This document shows, piece after piece, positions 18,104 through 25,949 of a DNA stretch of 64,000 nucleotides. The notes beneath the pieces are model-generated. The model was not told the DNA's origin. It made no database searches and saw nothing but the letters and a program-made list of their open reading frames with translations. Origin of the DNA: JAGVSR01 sp963742405 (GTDB lineage Bacteria > Pseudomonadota > Alphaproteobacteria > Rhizobiales > Hyphomicrobiaceae); the NCBI GenBank assembly GCA_963742405.1, contig CAVUMB010000003.1, positions 128,720 to 192,719 on the forward strand. The letters are read 5' to 3'. The number at the start of each line of letters is the position of its first letter. Within the stretch, counting starts at the first letter, position 1. The translations under genes and the position numbers were made by a program.

Positions 18104-19300
18104 CTACAAACCTTGCCGTGCGCCAGCCCTCTTCTTGACCGTCGTCTCCCAACCGGACGGGTTGGCTGGTTCATTGTCGGCCGCAGCGCTCGATGAACGT
18201 TGCCGCCCGGTCATCGCGCAATCTGCAACCGGTCCCGCGGCCCGCATCCTCGATTGAATGACGCTCGCCTTGCGCGCCGTGCGTGTGGAGGGGTCACCGG
18301 CGTCGCGCAGAATCGGGTTTGGAAGTGCAGCTGCAAGCAGGGCCGCCTCCCGTTCGGTCAGTCGCGAGGCGGGTTTTGAAAAATGATGCCGCGCGGCTGC
18401 TTGGGCCCCAAACACGCCCGGACCCCATTCGGCGATGTTGAGATAAATTTCGAGCATACGCGACTTCGGCCAGACGGCTTCTGCCGCAAACGTCAGGGGG
18501 ATTTCGACGGCTTTGCGCACAAAGGACTTCGACTGTGAAAGAAAGAGGTTCTTGATCACTTGCATCGAGATCGTGCTTGCCCCGCGTACCATCCTGCCTT
18601 CGCCGGCCTGCTCGAGCGCGGCCTCGATTGCCACAAGATCAATGCCGTAGTGGTCGCAGAAGCCCCAGTCTTCCGAGACCACCACAGCTCGCAGGAGGTT
18701 TGATGAAATGTCTTCGATCGGCACCCAATCCTGTTCGATCGTCGTGCCGGTCAGCCACTGATAGGCAATCAAGGTTGTGGTCGGCGGATTGATGAAGCGG
18801 TAGATCACGATCAGGCTCAGGACGACCGCGAAGTACGCGGCGATAGTCAGTCCGGCCAAGCGGGCGACGCGCCGCCATGTCCATGGGCCCTGCAAAAGCC
18901 TTGACCAGATTTGCGGACCGGCAGCGGGAAGGACCTCATGGATGGTGACTGCCGGAGGGGCCGGTGCGGCGGCCAATGCCGCCGGTTCGGTTATAGAGGG
19001 TGCGGGCGTGTCGTGTCGTAACCGTTCTGCCTTTGGCTCAGCGGCCAGCGATTGTTGCGTGTTGGCAGCATGCTCATCGTCAATAACCGCGGCCAGGGCT
19101 GGTTCGACAGGTGGCGCCGGCCAATCACTCATCAGTTCGGACGTTGTTTGGCCGGTCGCGGATTCCTGTGTGGCGTCCACGGTCGGTGACGTGGGTATCG
19201 GAAACGGTTGTGCTGTCGCGGGCGGCGGCGGGATCGCATCGGCAATCCGGTGCACAGCGGCCGCAATCAAGTCATCGATGCTGAGTTGCGCAGCGGACAT
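18104..19300 (-). CDS. mtgA: Monofunctional peptidoglycan glycosyltransferase
   Basis: It polymerises lipid II into glycan strands outside the inner membrane. The GT51 domain (about residues 190-370) has SEDWGFCDHYGID with the catalytic glutamate, GASTISMQVIKNLFLS, the RKAVEIPLT region and EIYLNIAEWGPGVFGAQAAA. A single membrane helix (LAGLTIAAYFAVVLSLIVIY) precedes it. The cytoplasmic N-terminus is about 130 residues of proline/alanine-rich, poorly ordered sequence, longer than in the common 230-residue MtgA. I use the ATG at 19300, which has ggggg about 8 bases upstream; a GTG at 19360 is possible. The frame is 398 residues. Confidence 0.9.
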   Translation of the reverse strand: MSAAQLSIDDLIAAAVHRIADAIPPPPATAQPFPIPTSPTVDATQESATGQTTSELMSDWPAPPVEPALAAVIDDEHAANTQQSLAAEPKAERLRHDTPAPSITEPAALAAAPAPPAVTIHEVLPAAGPQIWSRLLQGPWTWRRVARLAGLTIAAYFAVVLSLIVIYRFINPPTTTLIAYQWLTGTTIEQDWVPIEDISSNLLRAVVVSEDWGFCDHYGIDLVAIEAALEQAGEGRMVRGASTISMQVIKNLFLSQSKSFVRKAVEIPLTFAAEAVWPKSRMLEIYLNIAEWGPGVFGAQAAARHHFSKPASRLTEREAALLAAALPNPILRDAGDPSTRTARKASVIQSRMRAAGPVADCAMTGRQRSSSAAADNEPANPSGWETTVKKRAGARQGL

Positions 19301-19592
19301 GGTTTCAACCCCCGCCGCCGGGGCGGCCGCGTCCCTGTCTGCTTCATCGCCATCGCTCACTTGCGCAACATTCCTGTTCTTGTGTGGCCTGTTCTTGAGT
19401 GGCGGCGTGCGATAGGCCCGCGAGGCGGCGGCACGTCAGATCGAGCCCTAGGGATATCCATCCCGCAGTTAACAGCACAGAGCGCAATCGTGCGCCCCCT
19501 CGTCAGGGCACCCGTCGCCCGCCTGCCCGGTGCATGATATGGCTTGCGCCCCCCGCGCCCGCCCAATTCCCTACCGACTAGGTAATTCGTTC

Positions 19593-20510
19593 ATGACATT
19601 CGCGCAAAGCCTTGCCAACGCCGCTCGCCTCACGGAGGTGGCGCTCGCGCGCATTCTGAGCGAAAAGTCTTTGGCCGGCGAGGCACCTGAACCGCAGTCA
19701 GGGCGATTGATCGCGGCCATGCGCCATGCGGTGCTCGGCGGGGGCAAGCGCGTTCGACCGTTGCTGGTCATTGAAAGTGCTACGCTGTTCGGTGTGCCAG
19801 GCGAGCGGTCGGCGGCGACTGCCGCGGCCCTGGAACTGGTCCACTGCTATTCCCTCGCCCATGATGATCTGCCCGCAATGGACAACGACACCTTGCGCCG
19901 CGGGCAGCCGACTGTGTGGACGGCTTACGATGAGTGGACCGCCATCCTGGCCGGCGATGGCCTATTGACGCTGGCTTTCGAAGTTCTTGCCCGGCCCGAA
20001 ACGCATGCCGACGCCGAGATCCGCGTTGCACTGGTTGCGGCGTTGGCGCGCTCTTCGGGTGCGGCGGGCATGGTGGGAGGCCAAGCGCTCGACTTGATGG
20101 CCGATAAACTCGGCGATCCTGCCGTTCCATCCGTCGATCATATCCGACGGCTGCAAGCCATGAAGACGGGAGCGTTGTTGGTCTTCGCCTGCGAGGCCGG
20201 CGGTATCCTCGGCGGAGCGTCCGCGATCGAACGGAAGGCGCTTGCCGACTTCGGCGCTGCGCTCGGTCTGGCGTTTCAAATCGCCGATGATCTCCTCGAT
20301 GCGGAGGGCGATGCAGCGACCGTCGGAAAGGCCGTTGCGAAAGACGCCGCAGCCAACAAGGCGACTTTGGTATCGCTGCTGGGCCTTTCGGCAGCGAAGG
20401 CGATGCTCGCAGAGACGGAGGCGAAGGCCAACGATGCGCTTGCGGTCTTTGGCGCGAAGGCTGACGTGCTGCGCGCGGCGGCGCGTTTTGTTGTTAACCG
20501 TCGAAGCTGA
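19593..20510 (+). CDS. ispA: Farnesyl diphosphate synthase (polyprenyl synthetase)
   Basis: It builds farnesyl or geranylgeranyl diphosphate from IPP and DMAPP for quinones, undecaprenyl carriers and hopanoids. The 305-residue product shows GGKRVRPLLVIE, the first aspartate-rich motif CYSLAHDDLPAMDND, GQALDLMADK, MKTGALLVFACEAGG and the second motif FQIADDLLDAEGD. The pattern before the first motif resembles short-chain bacterial FPP synthases. I use the ATG at 19593 (MTFAQSLANAA); an upstream frame to 19530 looks non-coding. It is divergent from mtgA and convergent with hisH, leaving only three bases to the hisH stop. Confidence 0.93.
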   Translation: MTFAQSLANAARLTEVALARILSEKSLAGEAPEPQSGRLIAAMRHAVLGGGKRVRPLLVIESATLFGVPGERSAATAAALELVHCYSLAHDDLPAMDNDTLRRGQPTVWTAYDEWTAILAGDGLLTLAFEVLARPETHADAEIRVALVAALARSSGAAGMVGGQALDLMADKLGDPAVPSVDHIRRLQAMKTGALLVFACEAGGILGGASAIERKALADFGAALGLAFQIADDLLDAEGDAATVGKAVAKDAAANKATLVSLLGLSAAKAMLAETEAKANDALAVFGAKADVLRAAARFVVNRRS

Positions 20511-20513
20511 ATG

Positions 20514-21167
20514 CTACGGAGACCAACGCAGGAAATTCGCAATCAGGCCGAGACCAAGCGATTGGCTTTTCTCGGGATGAAACTGCGTGCCGGCCAAATT
20601 GTCGTGCGCGATGAGCGCCGTCACCGGCCCGCCATAGTCCGTCTCGGCCACCACATCGGCGTGGTTGACGGGCACAAAGTGATACGAGTGGACAAAATAG
20701 GCGTGAAGACCTTTCGGGCCGGTATTTAATCCCTCGAAGAGCGGATGTTTGATGAGAATATTGAGCGTATTCCATCCCATGTGCGGGATCTTGAGCGCGG
20801 GATCGGTGGGCTCGATGGCACGCACCTCGCCGGATATCCAGTCGAGGCCGTCCGTCATTCCGTGTTCAAGCCCTCGGGTGGCGAGCAACTGCATGCCGAC
20901 GCAAATGCCCAGGAACGGGCGGCCCTTACGGCGCACTGCGTCGTACATGGCGTCACGCATTCCCGCGACCGCTTCGAGCCCGGCCTTGCAATCAGCGAAC
21001 GCGCCGACGCCTGGCAGCACCACGCGATCCGCAGCGCGGACCACGTTAGGATCGGAGGTGACCACAATCTGGCACTCGGTACCGCCATCGCGGGCCGCAC
21101 GCTCGAAAGCTTTCGCCGCCGAGTGCAGATTGCCCGAGCCGTAATCGATTATGGCAACGCGCTGCAT
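20514..21167 (-). CDS. hisH: Imidazole glycerol phosphate synthase, glutaminase subunit
   Basis: HisH releases ammonia from glutamine and channels it to HisF. The 217-residue class I amidotransferase has IIDYGSGNLHSAAKAF, LPGVGAFADC, the nucleophile in LGICVGMQLLATRG, IPHMGWNTL, YFVHSYHFVP and the His-Glu pair in GTQFHPEKSQ. It follows hisB and a DUF2628 gene on the minus strand with a 19-base gap, the usual order in Hyphomicrobiales. The next genes expected in that order (hisA, hisF) are absent: ispA lies convergent directly after the stop. Confidence 0.95.
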   Translation of the reverse strand: MQRVAIIDYGSGNLHSAAKAFERAARDGGTECQIVVTSDPNVVRAADRVVLPGVGAFADCKAGLEAVAGMRDAMYDAVRRKGRPFLGICVGMQLLATRGLEHGMTDGLDWISGEVRAIEPTDPALKIPHMGWNTLNILIKHPLFEGLNTGPKGLHAYFVHSYHFVPVNHADVVAETDYGGPVTALIAHDNLAGTQFHPEKSQSLGLGLIANFLRWSP

Positions 21168-21186
21168 TGTCGTGTCCGCTCAACCT

Positions 21187-21699
21187 TCAGGCCCGGCTGC
21201 CAAACAGCCGCCACCAAGAGCCGCCAAAAAAGCCCGGCTCGGACCCCAAGCTCGTTCGGTCTTCGTCGTTGGGAAGAGCGCTTAACCAACTGTCGAAGAA
21301 GCGGCGCTCGCATTCTGGGAGATTGCGGCCGGCGACCGTGCCGAGTTCTGTCCACCCGCGATAGCTCAGCCACGTTCGCTCAAGTGTCGATGCCTCAAGG
21401 CCCAAATAGATGTTGAGGCCGATGATCATGAACGTAAACCAGTTTTCCAGCAGACCGACAGACCACAACACCGCCGCCGCTACAAATGCGAGCACAAGAT
21501 AGGCGGCAAAGGCGAACCACTGGCCTTTCACGATCAGATAAACCGGGGAAAAAAGTGCAGCACCCCAGGAGAAACCGTCGCGGACAAAAACCAGCGACGC
21601 AGCGCGATCGATACGGTCGAGCGGTGGTCGCGGGGGCTCGTGCACCGTAAAGACACTGACGTCGGCATTGTCTCTCGCACGCACCAGTAACCACATCAT
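21187..21699 (-). CDS. DUF2628 membrane protein in the his operon
   Basis: The 170-residue product begins MMWLLVRARDNADVSV, has FVRDGFSWGAALFSPVYLIVKG, the DUF2628 signature, then two or three membrane helices (WFAFAAYLVLAFVAAAVLW, WFTFMIIGLNIYLG), and a soluble tail. Function is unknown. Its ATG overlaps the hisB stop (ATGATG with TGA inside), so it is translationally coupled between hisB and hisH. The conserved position in his operons of this order suggests co-expression but gives no role. Confidence 0.85.
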   Translation of the reverse strand: MMWLLVRARDNADVSVFTVHEPPRPPLDRIDRAASLVFVRDGFSWGAALFSPVYLIVKGQWFAFAAYLVLAFVAAAVLWSVGLLENWFTFMIIGLNIYLGLEASTLERTWLSYRGWTELGTVAGRNLPECERRFFDSWLSALPNDEDRTSLGSEPGFFGGSWWRLFGSRA

Positions 21700-22292
21700 A
21701 CGCTGAGTGTTCCTTTGGTCGATGGCACCCGTCCCGCCTGCCGCGGGTCCGGCGTCATGGCCAAACGCAAGGCTCGGGCCAGACCTTTGAAACAAGTTTC
21801 GATGATGTGGTGATTGTTTTCACCGTAAAGATTCTGCACATGCAGCGTGATGCCCGCGTTCTGGGCGAACGCTTGGAACCACTCGCGGAAAAGCTCGGTA
21901 TCCATTTCACCCAGCTTGTCGCGGCTGAAATTGACGTTCCAGATCAGGTACGGCCGTCCCGACACGTCCACTGCGACGCGTGTCAGCGTCTCGTCCATCG
22001 GCAGATGTACGTCCGCATAACGCGCAATGCCGGCCTTGTCGCCGAGCGCCATCGCGACCGCTTGGCCGAGAACAATGCCGCTGTCTTCGGTCGTGTGGTG
22101 ATAGTCAACGTGCAGATCGCCTTTGGCCACCAGGCGGATGTCGATCAGCGCGTGCCGCGACAGCTGTTCCAGCATGTGATCCAGAAAACCGATGCCCGTC
22201 TTGATCTCGAACACGCCGGTGCCATCCAGGTCGATCGTCGCCTGGATCTCAGTTTCCTTCGTTTTGCGCGAAATCGTGGCCTGCCGTTTCAA
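21696..22292 (-). CDS. hisB: Imidazoleglycerol-phosphate dehydratase
   Basis: It dehydrates imidazole glycerol phosphate to imidazole-acetol phosphate. The 198-residue monofunctional protein has the paired metal motifs FLDHMLEQLSRHAL and DYHHTTEDSGIVLGQA in the first half and FREWFQAF, GENNHHIIETCFKGLARAL in the second. The ATG at 22292 is only 16 bases from a four-unit palindromic repeat, so the leader or promoter region is unusual. It heads hisB-DUF2628-hisH. Confidence 0.95.
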   Translation of the reverse strand: MKRQATISRKTKETEIQATIDLDGTGVFEIKTGIGFLDHMLEQLSRHALIDIRLVAKGDLHVDYHHTTEDSGIVLGQAVAMALGDKAGIARYADVHLPMDETLTRVAVDVSGRPYLIWNVNFSRDKLGEMDTELFREWFQAFAQNAGITLHVQNLYGENNHHIIETCFKGLARALRLAMTPDPRQAGRVPSTKGTLSV

Positions 22293-22307
22293 GATTGCCT
22301 CTTTGTG

Positions 22308-22524
22308 ATTGCGCGACCGACTCCCCTGTCCGGGAGCCGGCCGGTCGCGCGGAAGAGTTATGATTGCGCGACCAACTCGCCCGGGAAGGCGGCCGGTCGC
22401 GCGGTGAAGTTTCGTGTTGCGCGACCAACTCGCCTGTCGGGGAGCCGGCCGGTCGCGCGGAAGAGTTATGATTGCGCGACCGACTCCCCTGTCGGGAAGG
22501 CGGCCGGTCGCGCGGTAGAGTAAG
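22308..22524. repeat. Four tandem palindromic units between hisB and hslV
   Basis: Four units of about 54 bases follow one another at 22308, 22362, 22415 and 22470. Each begins ttGCGCGACC, has a variable centre around cctgtcggga, and ends CCGGCCGGTCGCGCGG with a short A/T-richer spacer (aagagttatg or variants). Each unit folds on itself through GCGCGACC/GGTCGCGC, and an inner ctccc/gggag pair is present in some. Units 1 and 3 share a gagcc centre and units 2 and 4 an aaggcgg centre. It is not a CRISPR array, since there are no unique spacers. Palindromic interspersed elements of the REP/RPE kind are the nearest known class. Confidence 0.9.
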
Positions 22525-22617
22525 CCTTTACCAGCCTTTGGACATTCCTTCCAGCTTCGGTAACCTTGATCGCCACTTCTTGATTTAGATCGGCAGCACC
22601 CTTAGATCAGACCGACG

Positions 22618-23187
22618 ATGAGCACAGATTATTCCCCCGCAATTGTCTCAACCTGGCACGGCACGACAATTCTCACTGTCCGCAAGGGCGGCGAAGTGGT
22701 TATTGCCGGCGACGGTCAGGTGAGCCTTGGGCAGACGGTCATCAAATCGAACGCAAAGAAAGTTCGCCGGTTGGGACGTGGCGATGTCATCGGCGGTTTC
22801 GCCGGTGCAACCGCCGACGCCTTCACGCTCTTTGAGCGGCTCGAAGCCAAGATTGAACTGTATCCCGGTCAACTGGCGCGGGCGTGTGTTGAATTGGCCA
22901 AGGATTGGCGCACCGATCGGTACTTGCGCCGCCTCGAAGCGATGATGCTCGTGGCTGATAAGGATGTCAGCTTGACCCTGACCGGCACCGGCGACGTTCT
23001 GGAACCCGAGTTCGCCTGCATGGGTATCGGATCGGGCGGCATGTTCGCGCTCGCGGCGGCCCGTGCGCTGCTTGACCAGCCGCTGTCGGCGGAAGAAATC
23101 GCCCGCAAGGCAATGGGCATCGCCGCCGACATCTGCGTCTATACAAACTCCAATCTGGTGGTCGAGAAGCTCGCGGCCGCCAAGTGA
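22618..23187 (+). CDS. hslV: ATP-dependent protease subunit HslV
   Basis: HslV is the proteasome-like peptidase of the heat-shock protease HslVU. The 189-residue product has the N-terminal threonine region WHGTTILTVRKGGEVV; processing before the first of the two threonines would free the nucleophile after about 15 residues, as in other alphaproteobacteria. GDGQVSLGQTV, IGGFAGATADAFTLF and the late IGSGGMFALAAARAL are also seen. hslU follows after 10 bases. No clear Shine-Dalgarno sequence precedes the ATG at 22618. A CTTGAT near 22579 and CCTTAGAT near 22600 could be parts of a heat-shock promoter, but spacing is short. Confidence 0.96.
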   Translation: MSTDYSPAIVSTWHGTTILTVRKGGEVVIAGDGQVSLGQTVIKSNAKKVRRLGRGDVIGGFAGATADAFTLFERLEAKIELYPGQLARACVELAKDWRTDRYLRRLEAMMLVADKDVSLTLTGTGDVLEPEFACMGIGSGGMFALAAARALLDQPLSAEEIARKAMGIAADICVYTNSNLVVEKLAAAK

Positions 23188-23197
23188 GCTGAGACCC

Positions 23198-24514
23198 ATG
23201 ACCAATTTTTCCCCGCGCGAGATCGTATCCGAACTCGACCGCTACATCGTCGGACAGAACGACGCCAAGCGCGCCGTCGCCATTGCTCTGCGCAATCGGT
23301 GGCGCCGGCAGCAGTTGACTGGCGATCTGCGCGATGAGGTTCTGCCGAAGAATATCCTGATGATCGGACCGACGGGGGTCGGCAAAACCGAAATTTCGCG
23401 GCGACTTGCGCGACTTGCCGGCGCGCCGTTTCTAAAGGTTGAAGCGACGAAGTTTACGGAGGTCGGGTACGTCGGCCGCGACGTGGAAAGCATTGTCCGC
23501 GATCTGGTCGAAGTCGGACTCGGTCTCATCAAGGAAACCAAGCGCAAGGAGGTTCGCGCCAAGGCTGAGAAGCTGGCTGAGGAGCGCGTGCTTGACGCTC
23601 TAGTCGGCGCAACCTCGTCCCCCGCGACGCGCGACAGCTTTCGTCGCAAATTGCGCAATAACGAACTTAACGACAGCGAAATCGAAGTGATGGTCGCCGA
23701 CACCGGCGGTGGCATGCCGATGTTTGAAATCCCGGGCATGGGTCCTGGCATGGGCGGCGGTGGCATCAACATCGGTGAAATGCTGCAAAAGGCTATGGGC
23801 AGCCGTCTCAAACCGCGGCGCATGTCCGTGCGCGAGAGTTACGATGTACTCATCGCTGAAGAGAGTGACAAGCTTATCGATAGCGATAATCTCGCCGCCG
23901 AAGCGATCCGCGCGGTGGAAAACGCCGGTATCGTTTTTCTCGATGAAATCGACAAAATTTGCTCGCGCGGCGATACCATCCGTGGCGGCGCCGACGTCAG
24001 CCGAGAGGGTGTACAGCGGGATCTGTTGCCGCTAATCGAGGGCACAACGGTTGCCACCAAATATGGCCCCGTCAAAACCGACCATGTGCTGTTTATCGCT
24101 TCGGGAGCATTCCACGTCGCCAAACCTTCGGACTTGCTGCCGGAGTTGCAAGGCCGGTTGCCGATCCGCGTCGAATTGCAGGCCCTTTCGCGCGAAGATT
24201 TCCGCCGCATCCTCACCGAGCCGGAAGCTTCGCTGATCAAACAGTACGTGGCGTTGATGCAGACCGAGGGCCTGACGCTGTCGTTTACCGACGATGCCAT
24301 TGATGCGCTCGCCGATGCGGCCGTACTCGTCAATTCGACAGTCGAGAACATTGGGGCCCGCCGTCTGCAGACCGTGATGGAGCGCGTCCTCGACGAGATT
24401 TCTTTCGAGGCCTCCGACCGCTCCGGCGACAGCATTACAATCGACGCTGCCTACGTCACGTCGCGCATCGGCGAACTGGCGAAGAATGCCGACTTGTCCA
24501 AGTTTATTTTGTAA
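23198..24514 (+). CDS. hslU: ATPase subunit HslU of the HslVU protease
   Basis: HslU is a Clp/HSP100 AAA+ unfoldase that feeds substrates to HslV. The 438-residue product has SELDRYIVGQNDAKRAVAIA, Walker A GPTGVGKTE, Walker B GIVFLDEIDKI, the I-domain with a methionine/glycine-rich loop (GMGPGMGGGG), a GYVGRD pore loop, sensor-2 GARRLQTVMER and a C-terminal DLSKFIL tail used to activate HslV. The ATG at 23198 lies 10 bases after hslV; longer frames from 23063 overlap hslV and are rejected. No frame breaks are seen. Confidence 0.97.
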   Translation: MTNFSPREIVSELDRYIVGQNDAKRAVAIALRNRWRRQQLTGDLRDEVLPKNILMIGPTGVGKTEISRRLARLAGAPFLKVEATKFTEVGYVGRDVESIVRDLVEVGLGLIKETKRKEVRAKAEKLAEERVLDALVGATSSPATRDSFRRKLRNNELNDSEIEVMVADTGGGMPMFEIPGMGPGMGGGGINIGEMLQKAMGSRLKPRRMSVRESYDVLIAEESDKLIDSDNLAAEAIRAVENAGIVFLDEIDKICSRGDTIRGGADVSREGVQRDLLPLIEGTTVATKYGPVKTDHVLFIASGAFHVAKPSDLLPELQGRLPIRVELQALSREDFRRILTEPEASLIKQYVALMQTEGLTLSFTDDAIDALADAAVLVNSTVENIGARRLQTVMERVLDEISFEASDRSGDSITIDAAYVTSRIGELAKNADLSKFIL

Positions 24515-24557
24515 TGGGCATGGACCACGTCGGCAGAAATCGCCGTGGGTGGCCAGG

Positions 24558-25457
24558 TTAGGACGTTTGGCGAGCGACTTCGGCGGCGTTTGGTCTTGCG
24601 GACGCCGGAGCGTCAGAAGGCTCGGTCGCCATCTTGAAGGGCAGCCACAGTTCTTTCAGGATATTTTTGTTGGCGATGTCGTCCATCTCGGCGTGCCCGC
24701 TGCCGTACGCTTTTGGCAGCGCGTTGTCGGGCACATAATATGTGCCGAACATATAGTCGATGAAGGCGAAAATTACACAGAAGTTTTTGTCGTGGGCTTC
24801 TTTTTCCGTGGCGTGATGCCAACGATGCATGTTCGGGCTGACAAAGATGTATTTCCACGGTTTTGGATAATCGAGCACGATATTGCTGTGGATGTACATA
24901 TTGTGCAGGGTTTTCACGACAACCGCGATGGCCATGCCTTCGGCCGAGAAACCGATGACAAACAGAACCGCAAAATCGATCAAGCCCATGACAAAGTCAT
25001 CCACTGGGTGGAGGCGCTTGGTCGTCAACCAAGTGATTTCCTCGGCACAATGGTGCACAGCGTGGAAGGGCCAGAAATACTTGTGAACGAAGCTGTGCCG
25101 GACCCACAATGCCAAGTCGAGGACGAACAATCCCAGCACAAGCTGGATGATGACCGGTAGGCTCTCGATAGTCTTGTCGAACACCTGATAGGGAACGACG
25201 GTCGTCATAGCCCCATGCAGCTGCAGGACGGCGAGAAAGATGAGTGGCTGAGTTAGAATGATCGAGATGGCGGGGTAGAAAGCCTCGCACTTGATTTCCT
25301 TATTGAAGAGCACCGGGTCATGCGCGCAATGAAAGTTGCGCAGATTTTCGGTCTTGCCTTCCGGCTTGCGGAGGATCTGGGTGACGAGCCAGAAGAAAAT
25401 CGCGAAGCAGGCGAAAAGCGACAGCACAGGCATTGCACGCGTCATAAATTCCAGCAT
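24558..25457 (-). CDS. Sterol desaturase / fatty-acid hydroxylase family membrane protein
   Basis: The family contains membrane di-iron enzymes that hydroxylate or desaturate lipids. The three histidine clusters are present: HSFVHKYFWPFHAVHH (HxxxH and HxxHH), the middle HSNIVLDYP, and NMHRWHHATE. Four or five hydrophobic segments surround them (MPVLSLFACFAIFFWLV, AISIILTQPLIFLAVL, VIIQLVLGLFVLDLALW). I use the ATG at 25457; an ATG at 25475 is also possible, giving 305 residues. It stands alone, convergent with hslU. Substrate is not evident; ornithine lipids, sterol-like lipids and carotenoids are all used by members. Confidence 0.87.
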   Translation of the reverse strand: MLEFMTRAMPVLSLFACFAIFFWLVTQILRKPEGKTENLRNFHCAHDPVLFNKEIKCEAFYPAISIILTQPLIFLAVLQLHGAMTTVVPYQVFDKTIESLPVIIQLVLGLFVLDLALWVRHSFVHKYFWPFHAVHHCAEEITWLTTKRLHPVDDFVMGLIDFAVLFVIGFSAEGMAIAVVVKTLHNMYIHSNIVLDYPKPWKYIFVSPNMHRWHHATEKEAHDKNFCVIFAFIDYMFGTYYVPDNALPKAYGSGHAEMDDIANKNILKELWLPFKMATEPSDAPASARPNAAEVARQTS

Positions 25458-25615
25458 TTTCCCGGCCCTCGTCATCGGAATTAAACCGAGACTAAGCCCA
25501 GTAGCGTTAATATGCGGTGTGCACGTTTGGAGTTTGGCTGTTGTGGACCGTCAGGTGAAGACTGCCGCAATGACTAGGGCACTGGTCGTCCCGCCGCGGG
25601 CTGTGAGAAAAACAA

Positions 25616-25692
25616 TGGTACCGCCTCCCTGGCTTGAACAGGGGACCTCTAGATCCACAATCTAGCGCTCTAACCAACTGAGCTAAGGCGGC
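25616..25692 (-). tRNA. tRNA-His (GTG)
   Basis: A full cloverleaf is present on the minus strand with the CCA encoded. The anticodon loop TTGTGGA between CTAGA and TCTAG gives GTG. The acceptor stem begins GCCGCCT and ends AGGCGGT, so position 1 pairs G:U, the discriminator is A73, and the base before position 1 is T, not the G-1 found in nearly all other tRNA-His. This combination is known from alphaproteobacteria, whose HisRS has adapted. Confidence 0.95.
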
Positions 25693-25949
25693 ATCGGGGG
25701 AACGCGCATCGACGCGCGGACCCCGTAAGAACCGCTCCCGGCCCGATCCGTCAAGAGAAAACTGGCAGGCGGGCGGCATCTCGGAAAGCGCCATCGCCGC
25801 TGCCGGCAGTGGGCCATCTTATTGATGTCTCATCCCGTTTGGGCGCGGTTGGCGCCGCCGATACGGCCCGCTTGCCGGGCATCGACGTCGGCTTCACCCT
25901 GCTCGCGAGCATGTGCGGCTAAGCAGCGAGTGGTGTGATATTTTTAAGT

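Noticed and set aside
21807..22523. Plus-strand 238-residue protein spanning the palindromic repeats
   Set aside because: It is antisense to hisB for most of its length and its repeat part reflects the DNA repeat rather than a protein.
22308..22524. CRISPR-like array between hisB and hslV
   Set aside because: The units repeat along their whole length with no unique spacers, and no cas genes are near; a palindromic repeat cluster explains it better.
22565..22607. Heat-shock (sigma-32) promoter before hslV
   Set aside because: CTTGAT and CCTTAGAT are present but the spacing of 14-15 bases is shorter than the usual pattern and would put the start within about ten bases of the ATG.
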